In this document: positions 44,114 through 54,989 of the stretch, one piece after another | Layout: every line of letters begins with the position of its first letter | Numbering within the stretch: the first letter of the stretch is position 1 | Assembly: GCA_015143295.1 (NCBI GenBank) | Contig: CM026571.1 | Span: 30,098,505 to 30,162,504 of the forward strand | Direction of reading: 5' to 3' | DNA length: 64,000 nt | Origin: Tetracentron sinense | Lineage: Eukaryota; Streptophyta; Magnoliopsida; Trochodendrales; Trochodendraceae | The notes under the pieces: model-generated | Databases searched by the model: none | What the model was told of the DNA's origin: nothing | Seen by the model: the letters and a program-made list of their open reading frames with translations, nothing else | Program-made: the position numbers and the translations under genes

Positions 44114-45485
44114 TGTTAGCCTCAAGGTTACAACTCTAAGTACCCTAGATTATTTCGATGATAACACAATAATGAAATGACTCTTGACATACTAATATTT
44201 TCTTTGAGTATGTAAAATTTTAGCAAAAGCAGTACATGTCAAATCAAATTTCAAGATACGAAGAATTGAAGAGCATAAGTCATCAAGGTCAAAGTCAAAG
44301 ACATTTCTTCTAAGAAGCACCAAAAGCTCAAAGTCAATGCATGAAGATCTATCAAGAGTAAAGCCTCTAAAATTCAAGATTGAAGATCATCTTTCATGAA
44401 GACTAGTGTCTAGGACCTTGTAAAGTCCTCAAGTTATTGGAAAAGAATTGCTCATAGAATACCTAGATAGACCCTAGGTGACCTAGTATAACTTGGACAT
44501 CATTCTTGGATCCTAAAAATGACAAAAATATTGATTATCTGATTGCCTAAGGGACCTAGCATGATTCCCATCTTTTTGGTCTAATTACGATGAGTTTACT
44601 GAAAAATTTCAGTGAACTCGTCGATGAGTACAAGTGACTCGTCGATGAGTGGGTGACAGGAAAATGAAGCAATTGTTTCTGCCTTCACTCGGTGACGACT
44701 CAAGCCAAATTCCTTCTCACTCGTCGACGAGTGCCTGCGGGAAAAACTTATAATAGCTATTTTTAAACGGCTAGTTCGCATTCAATGCTACTCCTAACGG
44801 CCATATTGATTGCCCAACTATAAATAGAGACAATTTATGATAAAAAATAAATAATACTAAAGATTCCAATCACTGTTCTATTGCTTATTCATCACTCACT
44901 AACTCTCAGCAATCAAAACTCTATTTTACATATTCCCAATCCCTTTCTTTTGAGCATTCAATTCCAATCAATTTTGAGAGATTGTAAGCTTTGCATTCAA
45001 TTCTTGTCTAGCTCAATGAAGGAGCTTTCAATTCGGATTGTAAATCCAAAAATCTCTATTCTCATTGAAAGTCAAGAATCAAGGATTTTTGCACCCGGTT
45101 AAGAAGTGAGTCTTCTTGTATCCAAGAGAGAGTCTCTCTTAAAGAGGTTACTCCTTAGCCTGTAAAAGGATTGTTAAAGGTTCTTCCTAAGCCTAGAAAA
45201 GGATTGTAAGGCTTGCTCTCTGCTGGAAAAGAAGAGTACGATTAGTGAATTGTGTGAAAATCCTTGAAGCGGGAAAGCTTAAAGGTGGGGACTTAGGCAA
45301 GTTGCTGAACCCCGATAACATATCTGGTGTTTGGTATCTCTATCCCTCTCTTTCTTTTATTATCTCTAAATTTAGTTGGTAGTTGTTGTGAGAAGTTTTA
45401 AATTCTGCAAATATCACTTAGAATAATTTTTTAATTTGTCATAACCCTATTCACCCTCCCTCTAAGGTCCATTATCTGGGCATCA
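44114..45485 (+). repeat. 3' LTR of the Sirevirus
   Basis: 1372 bp, TGTTAGCCTCAAGG...GGGCATCA, followed by the target copy GAATC. Palindrome cluster about 44615-44735, TATAAATA 44819-44826. About 5 percent by-eye difference from the 5' LTR over the first 200 bp. Confidence 0.93.
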
Positions 45486-46741
45486 GAATCGTGAGAATAC
45501 GACGAACGAGTCAAAAGTTATGGCTGAAATACCAAAATGGAAAAATCTGGAAAATTACTGGACGAATTACGAATGATCGTGAGGACCCTACGAACGATCA
45601 TAGGTGAGTTACAATCGATCGTATAAAACCTACGATCGATTGTAAGACTTCCAGAAATGGGCAAACTCTTTGTAATGTTTACATTTGATCGTAGAAACTT
45701 ACGACCGATCGTAGAGATGCTACAATCGATCATAGAAAACCTATTTTATGTGGGATTTTTAGGCTTTCTACCCTTTGCTTATAAATAGGGGGTGACTCTT
45801 GGGGGTTTTGCTTTATCCTAAACCTAAAAAGAGATTAAGAGAGATTGAGAGGAAGGAGATTAGGGAGAAACCAAGGAGAGTTTGTGGATTGGAGAGAGAG
45901 GAGCTCAAGCCAAGGTTGGATCTCCTTCAAGGAAGGGTCATCCTTCACCAAGTTGGGATTTCCAACCAAGAAGGGTTCTTCTTCAAGATTTGAAGTAAAT
46001 CCTCAAGGTTAGTACACCCTTCCTAGTTAATTTAGTAATAACCTAGGTTTCTTTTAAAGAATGCTTATGGATCAATCTTATCTATCTCCTTTTCCTTGAA
46101 ATATGCTATTTTTCCCTAAGAATGAATAAATGAATCAAGTGGTGGTGAATGGATGAATGTTGTTGTGGGATGGAAAAGGGTAAGGGCAATGTATTCATAA
46201 TAAACACACACTATGTGCTTGATGAAATGTTGAACTTAAGAACCATGAATAAAAAGCTATAAGGATGTGTAAGCCAAGTGTTTGATGGAATGCTTGTATG
46301 AAATTAGAACCAAGACTATGTCATATGAATTAGGGACTTTTACCCAACTAATTGGTAATCATGCTATAATATGCTTTACATGTTCCTCAACTCTCACATG
46401 TTATAGAGATCTTAAAATGCTATATGATGCTTAATTCCATGTCACATGATGTCACCTATTGATTATACATGAGTGCTAAGAATAGAAATAACAAGTGAAA
46501 CTCATCAAGAATAGTACACAAGAACTCGTAAGAACTTACAAGAAATATTCATTAGTATTGGTGGATGTTCAAGGAGGTTGGTAGCTAGGTTTGCGCTTCC
46601 GCAATATTTTAGCTTCCACCCTCTGTGTTATATCTCTATTAGATCATGTTATGCCTTGTTCATTATAGGATGGTTGCTAGGTTAAGTATAGTCACACCTA
46701 AAGTACCCCTAAACTCCTAGGGAGTATTTTGGGGTGCGACA
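45486..46741 (+). repeat. 3' LTR of element A, second part
   Basis: Resumes after the Sirevirus with the palindrome cluster (45570-45745), TATA box and leader, and ends GGGGTGCGACA at 46741, followed by the target copy GTTTA (46742-46746). Shorter than its 5' partner. Confidence 0.9.
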
Positions 46742-46812
46742 GTTTACCAATACGTGCAGTCCTACATGGATATTCTTATGAGCAACTTAACAATACATGC
46801 AATCCTACATGC
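46742..46812 (-). repeat. distal remnant of LTR B
   Basis: After element A the tandem phrase ACCAATACGTGCAGTCCTAC continues for about 70 bp, matching 24655-24750, and then stops. Sequence changes to LINE wording by about 46850. B is therefore truncated at this junction. Confidence 0.7.
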
Positions 46813-47856
46813 TTGTGCGTGTGCTTGGAAGGCTTGTAAACTACCACTTCAACATAATTTAGGCCAAGCCTTTGACAAAGATCAAGCCCGTCGAGAAGGG
46901 AGTGGGATACAACAATATTATTAGTGCAAACCGCATAGTAAGAGTGAAAACATGCAATCATCATACCTGTATGATCTCGAATAATACCCCCTCCCCCAGC
47001 ATGTCCTGGGTTACCCTGAGAGGCACCATCAACGTTGGGCTTGAGTCTACCCAAAGGGGATGATTCCATTTAACATGAACAAAAGTAATTCTTCTATGAA
47101 CAAGAGGCAAGCTGATGTTAATAGGAGTGGGGTCAATACACTTTTTTATAGGGGAGATCACATAAGTCCGCAATCCATTTTCTGATTCTTGCAATGGTGA
47201 AGTTTATTGGATTCTGTGATTCTGTAAATCTACGAGTGCGTCTTTCTTTCCAAATTTCCCAAATGATGATAAGAGGGAGCAAGATAAAAAGAATGTTGTG
47301 GCGCCTAACAGAAGCTCTGAACCATCTTCTCAAAAGAAATTGGATTTGGTCACCAGGAATTGGAGAAATAGAGCACAAATTTCGAAAAAGCCTCCAGAGA
47401 GAACCTGCAATATCACTCTTGCAAAGGAGGTGGAATAAAGATTCTATATTTCCTTGAGAACAACAAGAACAACGGCTAACTAAGGGATTACCAACAAATT
47501 GAACCAAAGTATCAATAGGCACCGCTCTATACATTACCTTCCAACGAAACACTTGTATTTTTTTAGGAACTATTGTAACGACCCCAAAATCCTACAAGGC
47601 TAAAATAGGACTTTAGAATCGTCACATTTCCTTACCCTGCTTAAAATCCATACATACAAGGCGTACTAACACGAGTCTCCAAAAATAAGGATATAAAATT
47701 CTGATTTTATAAAACTCAAACCATCCTGCTCAAGTCTATGGCCAACATAATTACCCACAACAAACAAATATATCTAACACCCAACTGTAAAGTAATCCAA
47801 TGAGCAACATCAACTAAAAGTCTATTACAATTCTCTCAACCAAAACAAAATATAAA

Positions 47857-48051
47857 CTAATAGGTGTAACCATCCAAGCCTCTAGCTCCCTCCTCGGAAG
47901 GCTCACCTTCTCCTCCTTCCTTGACGTATGCCTCCTCAATCCACGGCTCCGCCGTGTACTCCTGCTCTAAACCTGCCAAGACAAAGTCTGGCTGAGTACA
48001 AAAGTACTCAGTGTATATAAAATCCAACCAACAATAATAATATACATGCAC
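47857..48051 (-). CDS. conserved short frame in LTR D
   Basis: The minus-strand frame with AEPWIEEAYVKEGGEGE and a C-terminus GLDGYTY carries the PWIEE core of the LTR-leader peptide family. The longer upstream part (MHVYYYCWLDF) lies in the hairpin region and may not be part of the conserved unit. Acidic; function unknown. Confidence 0.42.
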   Translation of the reverse strand: MHVYYYCWLDFIYTEYFCTQPDFVLAGLEQEYTAEPWIEEAYVKEGGEGEPSEEGARGLDGYTY

Positions 48052-49278
48052 TTAGTTAGAACCATAGCAATAGCATGATCACATAATCAGAGTACGAAAG
48101 AACAAGTGCTCATATACATCATATCATCACCTTGACTCGTGTACTTGTGAGAACCTTAGGCTTAGAAGACAATATACTTATGAGGTGCTTATACTTATGA
48201 GACCACGTGCTTGTGAGATGCTTATGCTTATGCTTATGTACTTATTCAAATCATACAGTGACATGCCGCTCTTGGAGGATATGGACCATGCCTACGCAAT
48301 TTCTTAACTGACATGCAGCTCTTGGAGGATACGGACCATGCCTAAGCCATGCTTATTCAGAATGTCATACGTATGCCATGCTTATGCTTATGAGTCTTGA
48401 GTGGCTTATTCAGAACATGCACTTATTCAGAACCCTTATTGGGCTTATTCAGAATGACAGGCGTATGCAATGCTTATACTTGTGGTCCACATGTATCTGT
48501 GCTTAAGTATCGAAATTAACATCCGAGTTGGTAATTGCTTAGATTCCGATCTCCTACCATGGAAACTCCACTATACTGTCCCATACCAAATAGTTAGAGA
48601 ATTCCCGGTTTGAGAGATTTTTCTCTAAGTTCTTACCTTCCTGACTATCCATTTCCATGCAAGTAATTAGACATACTTAACAAACGATCACATATACATA
48701 TCTTATCATGATTCTTAGCACAATTCATAATCCATTTCCTACAATTCCATAATAGTATATTAGTATTTATCCTTTCAAGCATTTTCACAAACACCTTGGG
48801 TACGTAGATTATCAATCCATTGCCCTTTCACATTTCTAACATCATCAAAACCATAATTCATCCATGCAATCCAAATACCATCCACCTCCACACATTCATC
48901 CCATCCTCCAAATTCCCATCCTCCATACATTTCATCCACATTATTAATCCATATTTCCATCCATAATAGCTTACTTCATACAAAAATAGGGAAATACACA
49001 TCTAATTTCTATTTCTATCATATTAGCATTCACAAAACATTATAATAGAGTTGATTTGGATAGTATATCGACCTTAGGGATCCTTTCCTTAGATCCAAAT
49101 CGCTCCCAAGATGATTTGAGGAAGCTTTGAGGAAGATCTCCAAGCTCTCCTTACAATCTCCTAGCCATCTCCTTCTTCTCCAAGTAATCTCTCCCTCAAA
49201 ATCCTAGGTTTTCTCTCTTTCCTTGCCAAATTAGGTTAGAAATAGGTAGAGTACTCTAATACCTCAAAATAGGACCCC

Positions 49279-49286
49279 TATTTATA
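49279..49286 (-). promoter_or_regulatory. TATA box of LTR D
   Basis: TATAAATA on the minus strand in GGACTATAAATAGGGG, with the palindrome cluster at 49350-49555 just upstream in LTR orientation. Confidence 0.72.
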
Positions 49287-50174
49287 GTCCTAAGGGTTGA
49301 GGACCAAAAGACCTAAAAGCCCTTACTGAAATTCTGCAAACACACGAAAGACCGATCGATTGGTACTTATGACCGAGCGATCGGTGCCCAACCGAGCGAT
49401 CGGTGTTTTTGGCTGAGCGATCGGTTGAAAACACCCTCTCTGGAATTTTTCCCCATACAAATTAGTCAACAAGTCGATAGCTACCGATCGATCGCTAATT
49501 TGGACCGAGCGATCGGTTGTGAACCGAGCGATCCCTAGCGATCGGTGCTCTGCAGATTTTTGACCCATTTTACTGTATTGGCCATAACTTTTGACTCGCT
49601 CATCGGATTTTGACGATTCAACTTGCATTGGATTCGTCTTTCGAAAAGGGACATTTTTGGCCTTAGAAATTTCAAATTCCACTTAATTTATGGACCAAAT
49701 TGTCCCCAAAGTTGACTGATTTGCAAAAGGAGTTTAAAAACTCGGATTTTCAGTAAACCTGACTTCGGAATTCCAACTGCTCATTCAAGGAAAAGACATT
49801 AAGATTTTTAATACAAGACAAAAAAATACATCCGGGGTGCTACAACCATATTATTCCAAACAAATTTACTCCAATCTAATTGGGTGGAAGAAGAACGAAT
49901 TGAGTTCCTAGCAGATTTTATAGAAAGTTTAACTTTGGGGTAGAGATTCTGGATGAAAACATCTTTAGAATCTGAAAGAAAAAACCTGCAAAATTTATAG
50001 CAGTTTTATCCAAATCAGATAGACAATCATTGGCAAGATGGAAATCCCAAATACCATTTTCATCAATCATATCCTTTATGAGAGGGAAAAATTGGGGAAT
50101 GTTAGTAGCAAAGACGATAAGAGGAACATCCCCAAACCAATAGTCAAGTTAAAAGCTAATCTTACAACCATTAC

Positions 50175-50888
50175 CTATCAAGTCGGGGTTTAGTAAGCCA
50201 AAAAGTGGTGGGGCTACCCCTAATCGTTTCCAAAGGCAGGAGACTTTCTTTGTCGACAGGACAAAAAGCCTGAATCCGTTCTAAGGCGGGCTGACAAAGA
50301 AAAGCTGGTCGTGCCGGTGCCTCAAAGTGTCCTAGGACTTGGGATGAGAACGAGGTCAATTGCGTAGATGGTTGAATCGGCCATTGTTTTCGGAGGAGTT
50401 AATAAAGACTATGATGGTTCCGTTTATATATTTATCTCGTCTGTGGTTTATGGCTCGAAGTACTAGGTGTCAGGACGCATCCGGGGCTGACGACTTGATG
50501 ATGGAAGCTTGTCGTGATGGTGTACGCCATCATGCTCTAAAGTGCAGGAAAAGCCCTTTGCGGGCTATGCCCACTTTCTCACTATCACAGTGTGCAAAGC
50601 GTCTAACCTATTCACTCATGGGCTCATACGGTATCATAGCTGACTCGCCGCAGCCAGGCGGGTGTCTTTTGAGACTGAGAAGGTGACTTTCCTAATCCCG
50701 GAACGAACCCCGGCTCCCAACTTCGGCGATAATAGACACAAAAACGCGAAGCTTACACTTGTTCACTAATTATGACAGTTCACCAGGGCCTCTTTCCTCC
50801 TCCCTTTTCTGCTCACTCGTAGGGGTCCGGAGCCCCACAAAGGGGGAGGGAGTCGACTGAACATCTCAGCCATTGGCGGGAATTTCGC
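50175..50888. other. probable mitochondrial DNA insert (NUMT) in the LINE
   Basis: About 710 bp with clearly higher GC content and no transposon wording interrupts the LINE between VVYKDA (RT C-part) and IGNGCKISF-like wording. Phrases such as GGGTCCGGAGCCCCACAAAG, CCGGCTCCCAACTTCGGCG and AAGTCGGGGTTTAGTAAGCC look like plant mitochondrial spacer DNA. A 108-codon + strand frame (50360-50686) has no domain I know and is not called. The assignment rests on composition and style; edges are given by where LINE wording stops and restarts. Confidence 0.5.
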
Positions 50889-52499
50889 CCGCATCCTTAT
50901 AAACAACATTTTGGCATAAGTGACAAATTTGAATCCAGGTTTTTAATGAACCTAGATGAGCCGAAGCATGCCAAATATGTTGAATTTGAATTTTCGCTCT
51001 AAGAAATTTAGACCAAAGACTATTAGATTGGTAAAGGTTCCAGATTTGTTTCATTCTAAAGGCTGTAGAGAAATGATGCATTTTTCTTATACCAAGACCC
51101 TCTTCTGAATGAGGAAGAGAACAAGTTTTCCAATTTATCCAGTAACGCTTTTTTGAATCTGCAAAGTTATTCCAAAAAAACTTAGCCATAGTTCTATTAA
51201 TAATATCAGATATAGATTTAGGCACATGAATCCCAACAAGAAGATGAGTTGGGATGGAGGACAAAACATGTTTGATTAAAGTAAGTCTACCACCCACTGA
51301 AAGGAATTTCCCTTTCCATCCCTCAACTTTCTTAAGAATTTTCTCCACAAGCGGATTGAAGAGGTATTTTTAAGTCTACCAATATAAAGAGGGACGCCAA
51401 GATAGGTAAAATGGAAGTTCTTACTAGCTATACCCACCCAATTAAGAATGACATTAGTTCTAGACCTGGGAAGTTTACGAGAGCAATAAAATGCACTTTT
51501 AGCTCTATTAATTAGTTGACCAGAAGAACTTTCATATGTAGATACAAAATCAAAAGTTTTTAAAATAATTTTTTTCCTACCATTACAGAAAATAAGGGTG
51601 TCATCAGCAAAAAGTAGGTGGGATACTGGAATTCCATACCTGCCAAGTTTATATGAAGACGACATTCTTTCTAATATAATTTTAAAACCTCTGCTCAAAA
51701 CCTCCTCAGCTAAAATAAAGAGCGTTGGAGAGAGAGGATCACCTTGTCTAAGACCCCTAGAACTTTGGAAAAATCCGCGCAGACTACCATTGATAATAAT
51801 GGAGAGATATTGGTTGCGAAAGCATCCTTGGATTAGCCTTGTCACTGCAGCATTGAAACCCATTTTGTTTAGTACTGCAATAATAAAAGGCCACTCCATA
51901 CGATCATAAGCCTTGGACATGTCTAGTTTAAAGATAACATTTCCTCCTGGAGTTTTCCTGTTTATGTCTTGCACCATCCCTTGAGCAATGTTGATATTAT
52001 CTATTATGTTCCTGCCTTTTACAAAGGCACTCTGCTCTTCAAAAATAATATTAGGAAGAAAAAAACCAATACGATCTGACAATAAGCGTGATATAATCTT
52101 ATATTAGAAGTTGCAAAGGCTAATCGGTCTAAAATCAAAAAAGGTAGACGGAGAGCTACATTTAGGGATAAGGGCAATGGCAGTAGAATTCACGGCCTTA
52201 GGAATATCGCTGTAGTCAAAGAAAAATGTGTCTGCTTTTAAAAGATCGTCTTTAATGATATTCCAACATGAATGATAAAAATGACTTGAGAACCCATCAG
52301 GGCCCGGAGCACTATCCGGAGACATACTGAAAACAACCTTTTTAATTTCCTCCAAAGAGGGGGAAATGGAAATAGAATTATTTTCAACATCAGAAATAAG
52401 ACAAGGAATATAATTTAGAATATTTAGAACAGTCATGCAATTAGAAGAGGAGAGAAGGTTTTTAAAAAAGGATACAACTTCATTTATAAAATTACCCAC

Positions 52500-53612
52500 T
52501 CACAGTCAATGCCAATTAATCCATGCATAATCATGTAAGCTACTTAATAATCCACAATCATTCTTGTCTAAACATGCAAGAACATCATAATAGTTAGGTT
52601 ATAAGGTATATCGACCTTTGGGATCATTTCCCTATGATTTAAAATGCTTGTGGAAGGCTCCCGGGTGATTTCCAAGCTTCTCTTCCTTCACAAGCAAGAA
52701 CACTCTTAAAAATCTAGGGTTTCTCTTTCTTCTCTCTCTCTATCAGGGTTTAGGGTTTTAGTAAACCCTAACTCATGAAATGAAGGCCTATTTATAGGGT
52801 AGGATGTTTAAGAACCCTAAAATACCCCTAAAAATTGCACTAAAAATGAAAAATCCCCAATTTCCAAAAATCGGTCGACCGGTTTGGGAATTAGCCCTTG
52901 TTTTATTATTATTTTTTATGAAAATGAGACAGTTGGTCGAACGATTGTGAAATCTGGTCAACCGATTGCTTGGGGGGGGGGGGGGGGGCCCCTGTGTGGG
53001 TTTTATGGCCAGTCGGTAGACTGATTGGGAATTCTGGTCAACCAGTTTTCATTTTCCTCTTGTTTTTTCTACATTTCCCTCTTTTATTAAATGTTTTACA
53101 ATTTTTAAACACTCCATAAACCTTAATTAACATAAAACACACAACACCTAATTAATTTGACTAAATTACCCCCATTAATTTTGATAATGCATACAAATAA
53201 ATGCGGGTCTCTACATCCTTCCCTTTTATAAGAATTTTTTCCTCGAAATTACTCCCTCAGTCAAATAGGTGCTGATACTTTTGGGGAATTCATCCTCTCG
53301 TTTCCACGTTGCTTCTTCTACTGCATGGTGTTGCTAATGCAATAGAACTAGGGGAATCCTCTTTGTGTGTAAGACTTGCTCATTCCGGTCTAAAATTTGA
53401 GCCGGTGGCTCAATAAGAGTCAAATCTTCTCAGATCTCCAACGGTTCCAAGTCAATGATGTGAAACGGATCCGGAATATACTTCCTCAACATGGAAATGT
53501 GAAAGACATTGTGGATACTAGCCATGTGAGGAGGTAAAGTAGCCTTGTAAGCAACTTCTCCAACTCTGGTGACGATCTCGAAAGGACCCCACATATTAGG
53601 TTTGCTCATTTC
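52500..53612 (-). mobile_element. gypsy fossil fragment G (LTR part plus pol end)
   Basis: Minus strand: wording of an integrase tail and chromodomain (about 53612-53255; Trp/Glu-rich end before the LTR), polypurine tract AAAAGGGAAGGA (about 53218-53232), then an LTR starting TGTAGAGACCCGC at 53214 and running to about 52500, where it abuts the LINE. The LTR has a palindrome cluster (52868-53045, CGGTCGACCG at 52872-52881) and a TATA box (52789-52796). Only the 3' end of the element is present. A run of 17-18 G lies at 52971-52988. Confidence 0.75.
52868..53045 (-). promoter_or_regulatory. palindrome cluster of LTR G
   Basis: ATCGGTCGACCGGTTT followed by looser copies (GGTCGAACGATTG, GGTCAACCGATTG, GTCGGTAGACTGATT, GGTCAACCAGTTT). 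Upstream of TATAAATA (52789-52796, minus) in LTR orientation, as in the other LTRs but with its own word. Confidence 0.6.
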
Positions 53613-53689
53613 AAGCCTTATGTTGAGGATTCAACCAGGAATAAATAATTTTTTTGGAATATGTTATTGTGAGACCGAGAGTGTGCTCT

Positions 53690-54240
53690 TGGTAGGCCCC
53701 TCCCATTGGCATTTGGACTGTTAATTTGGATGGCTCCCTACATGGAGATGGTGCTGGATATGGTGGCTTAATAAGAGATCATAGGGGTCTCCTTGTTGTG
53801 GCTTTCTCAACTCGTTGCACTAAAGAAGATATTACTCTATTGGAGCTTCGTACAATTAGATGTGCTCTTGAAGTGGTCCAGGATCAAGGTCTTACCCATT
53901 TATGTGTGTACTCTGACTCCAAGTTCATCATCAATTTGCTCTCCACCTTTTCTGAAGCCCTGTCGAAGTTGCATTAGGAAGCGACTTTGGTGCAAAGACT
54001 TAAGAGCTCTTTTGAAATATGTGATTTTGTGCATGTTTGGAGAGAAACAAATAGGCTGACTGGTTAGCAAATTTTGCACTACAACCGCTTTTATTTCATT
54101 TCTTCCTCGGAACTTTCCACAAGAGTGACTATTCTCCATGATAATAGTTCAGGTCGCTTGTATCACAGATTGTAATTACCTTTTTTTTTAATATATCCGG
54201 TAGGGGTTTGCCTAACCCCAGCTTGCCTTCTAAAAAAAAA
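53690..54240 (+). mobile_element. LINE 3' end: RNase H domain, 3' UTR and poly(A)
   Basis: VNLDGSLHGDGAGYGGLIRD, TLLELRTIRCALEVVQDQGL and CVYSDSKFIINLL give the D, E and D catalytic positions of the RNase H domain of plant L1-type LINEs (frame 53726-53977). Decayed wording follows to about 54170, then a T-rich 3' UTR with GGTAGGGGTTTGCCTAACCCC and a short A tail at about 54231-54240. Truncated at its 5' end, as is usual for LINE copies; a change of frame is seen after 53977. Confidence 0.82.
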
Positions 54241-54989
54241 CTATTGGAGTACCTATTTGATGAGTGTGCAAAAGCACACTCTAAACTAATTGTTTTGTAA
54301 CCTTCTAACGCCCTTTCTAGTCTGAATCCAGGATTTAAAGTATATTCTTAACTTATTTCCCCATTTATAGATTATGAATTCTAAACATTTTTATGTTATT
54401 TCATGAAGGAAATTCAAGTAAAGTTTCATGCAAATCAACAGATAAAGCCTAAGTCTAAGAAGCCAAGTCTCAAGTCAAAGAGTCAAAACCCAAGACTAAG
54501 TATAGAAAGTTTCTCTCACACATGAGTGGAGAATCTTAGCAAGATATGGATGAATGTTATTTTGGCATAAAAAAGATGAAACTCTCTTGAATTAGAAAGA
54601 AGAAGTGTGCTATATTGATGTTTCTATTTTAGAAAAATGTAAAAACCTATTTTGATCATGAGAACTCTCTATTTTGGGTGGATTTTGAAATTAAAATAAG
54701 GAGCCTAATGGAAGTCAACTAAATCTATAAGAAAAGTAAGAAATTTTGTGGATGGCTAGAGGAGTGCTATTATTTAGCAACCAATCCCTAGAAAAGGAGG
54801 ATTTCCTAGATTCCCACAAAATTCGAGCAGTACTTAATAATTTGCTCGTACATTGTGACTCAAAAATCGGATTAAGGCAAGGCTAGATGTTTTGGAAAAC
54901 AGATTTAAAGGGGAACAAAATTGTATTTCATGAAGATCTCCTAATTCGGATGTTTAAGGGGTCAAAACACTTTGTCAAGTTAAGGTAAA

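Larger units (their letters stand above)
33133..45485 (+). mobile_element. Sirevirus-type Ty1/copia fossil inserted in the 3' LTR of element A
   Basis: A 12.35-kb element with exact ends: target copies GAATC at 33128-33132 and 45486-45490. Parts: 5' LTR, primer site, gag (split by a gypsy solo LTR at 35422-37285), zinc knuckle, protease, integrase, reverse transcriptase, RNase H, a long extra ORF region after pol, repeated GGGGGAG polypurine motifs, 3' LTR. The extra ORF, multiple polypurine tracts and LTR palindromes are Sirevirus traits. The first 200 bp of the LTRs differ at about 5 percent by eye, younger than its host element A. Broken in many places. Confidence 0.93.
24754..46741 (+). 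mobile_element. Element A: Tekay-like Ty3/gypsy fossil with nested insertions
   Basis: Outer ends are fixed by the duplicated target GTTTA (24749-24753 and 46742-46746). Parts: 5' LTR 24754-27819, primer site 27824-27836, gag, protease, reverse transcriptase, RNase H, integrase and chromodomain remnants 28136-32810, polypurine tract 32890-32905, and a 3' LTR starting 32906 that is split by a 12.35-kb Sirevirus (33133-45485) and resumes to 46741. The 5' LTR contains a copia fragment. By eye the first 225 bp of the two LTRs differ at about 8-9 percent, older than the Sirevirus inside. Broken in many places. The pol order and chromodomain-like end fit the Tekay/Del clade. Confidence 0.93.
47574..49844 (-). 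repeat. LTR D: gypsy solo LTR inside the LINE
   Basis: 2271 bp; the left flank ACTAT (47569-47573) and right flank ACCAT (49845-49849) form a target duplication with one change. On the minus strand it begins TGTAGCACCCCGGATG and ends GGGGTCGTTACA. Parts: palindrome cluster 49350-49555 (ACCGATCGATCGG-type word as in the 35422 LTR), TATA box 49279-49286, leader with tandem repeats about 48240-48480, hairpin about 47988-48008, short frame 47857-48051. LINE wording resumes on both sides. Confidence 0.88.
46845..52500 (-). mobile_element. L1-type LINE ORF2, minus strand, with two insertions
   Basis: Minus-strand order: RT N-part (52499-52104, with SMSPDSAPGPDGFSSHFYHS), RT core (52082-51276, with FKLDMSKAYDRMEWPFI, RGLRQGDPLSP and catalytic FADDT), RT C-part (51348-50866, KILKKVEGWKGKFLSVGGR), mitochondrial-like insert, connecting region (about 50170-49845), solo LTR D, zf-RVT domain (47552-47133, FRWKVMYRAVPIDTL and CSQGNIESLFHLLC) and RNase H start (about 47069-46850, NVDGASQGNPGHAGGGGIIR). 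It lacks its 5' end with ORF1 and endonuclease, and its RNase H end and poly(A). Frame changes occur near 52085-52104 and 51276-51348. No flanking target duplication. Confidence 0.88.

Noticed and set aside
50360-50686. 108-codon + strand frame as a host gene
   Set aside because: No recognisable domain and it lies within a probable organelle-derived insert in a dead LINE.
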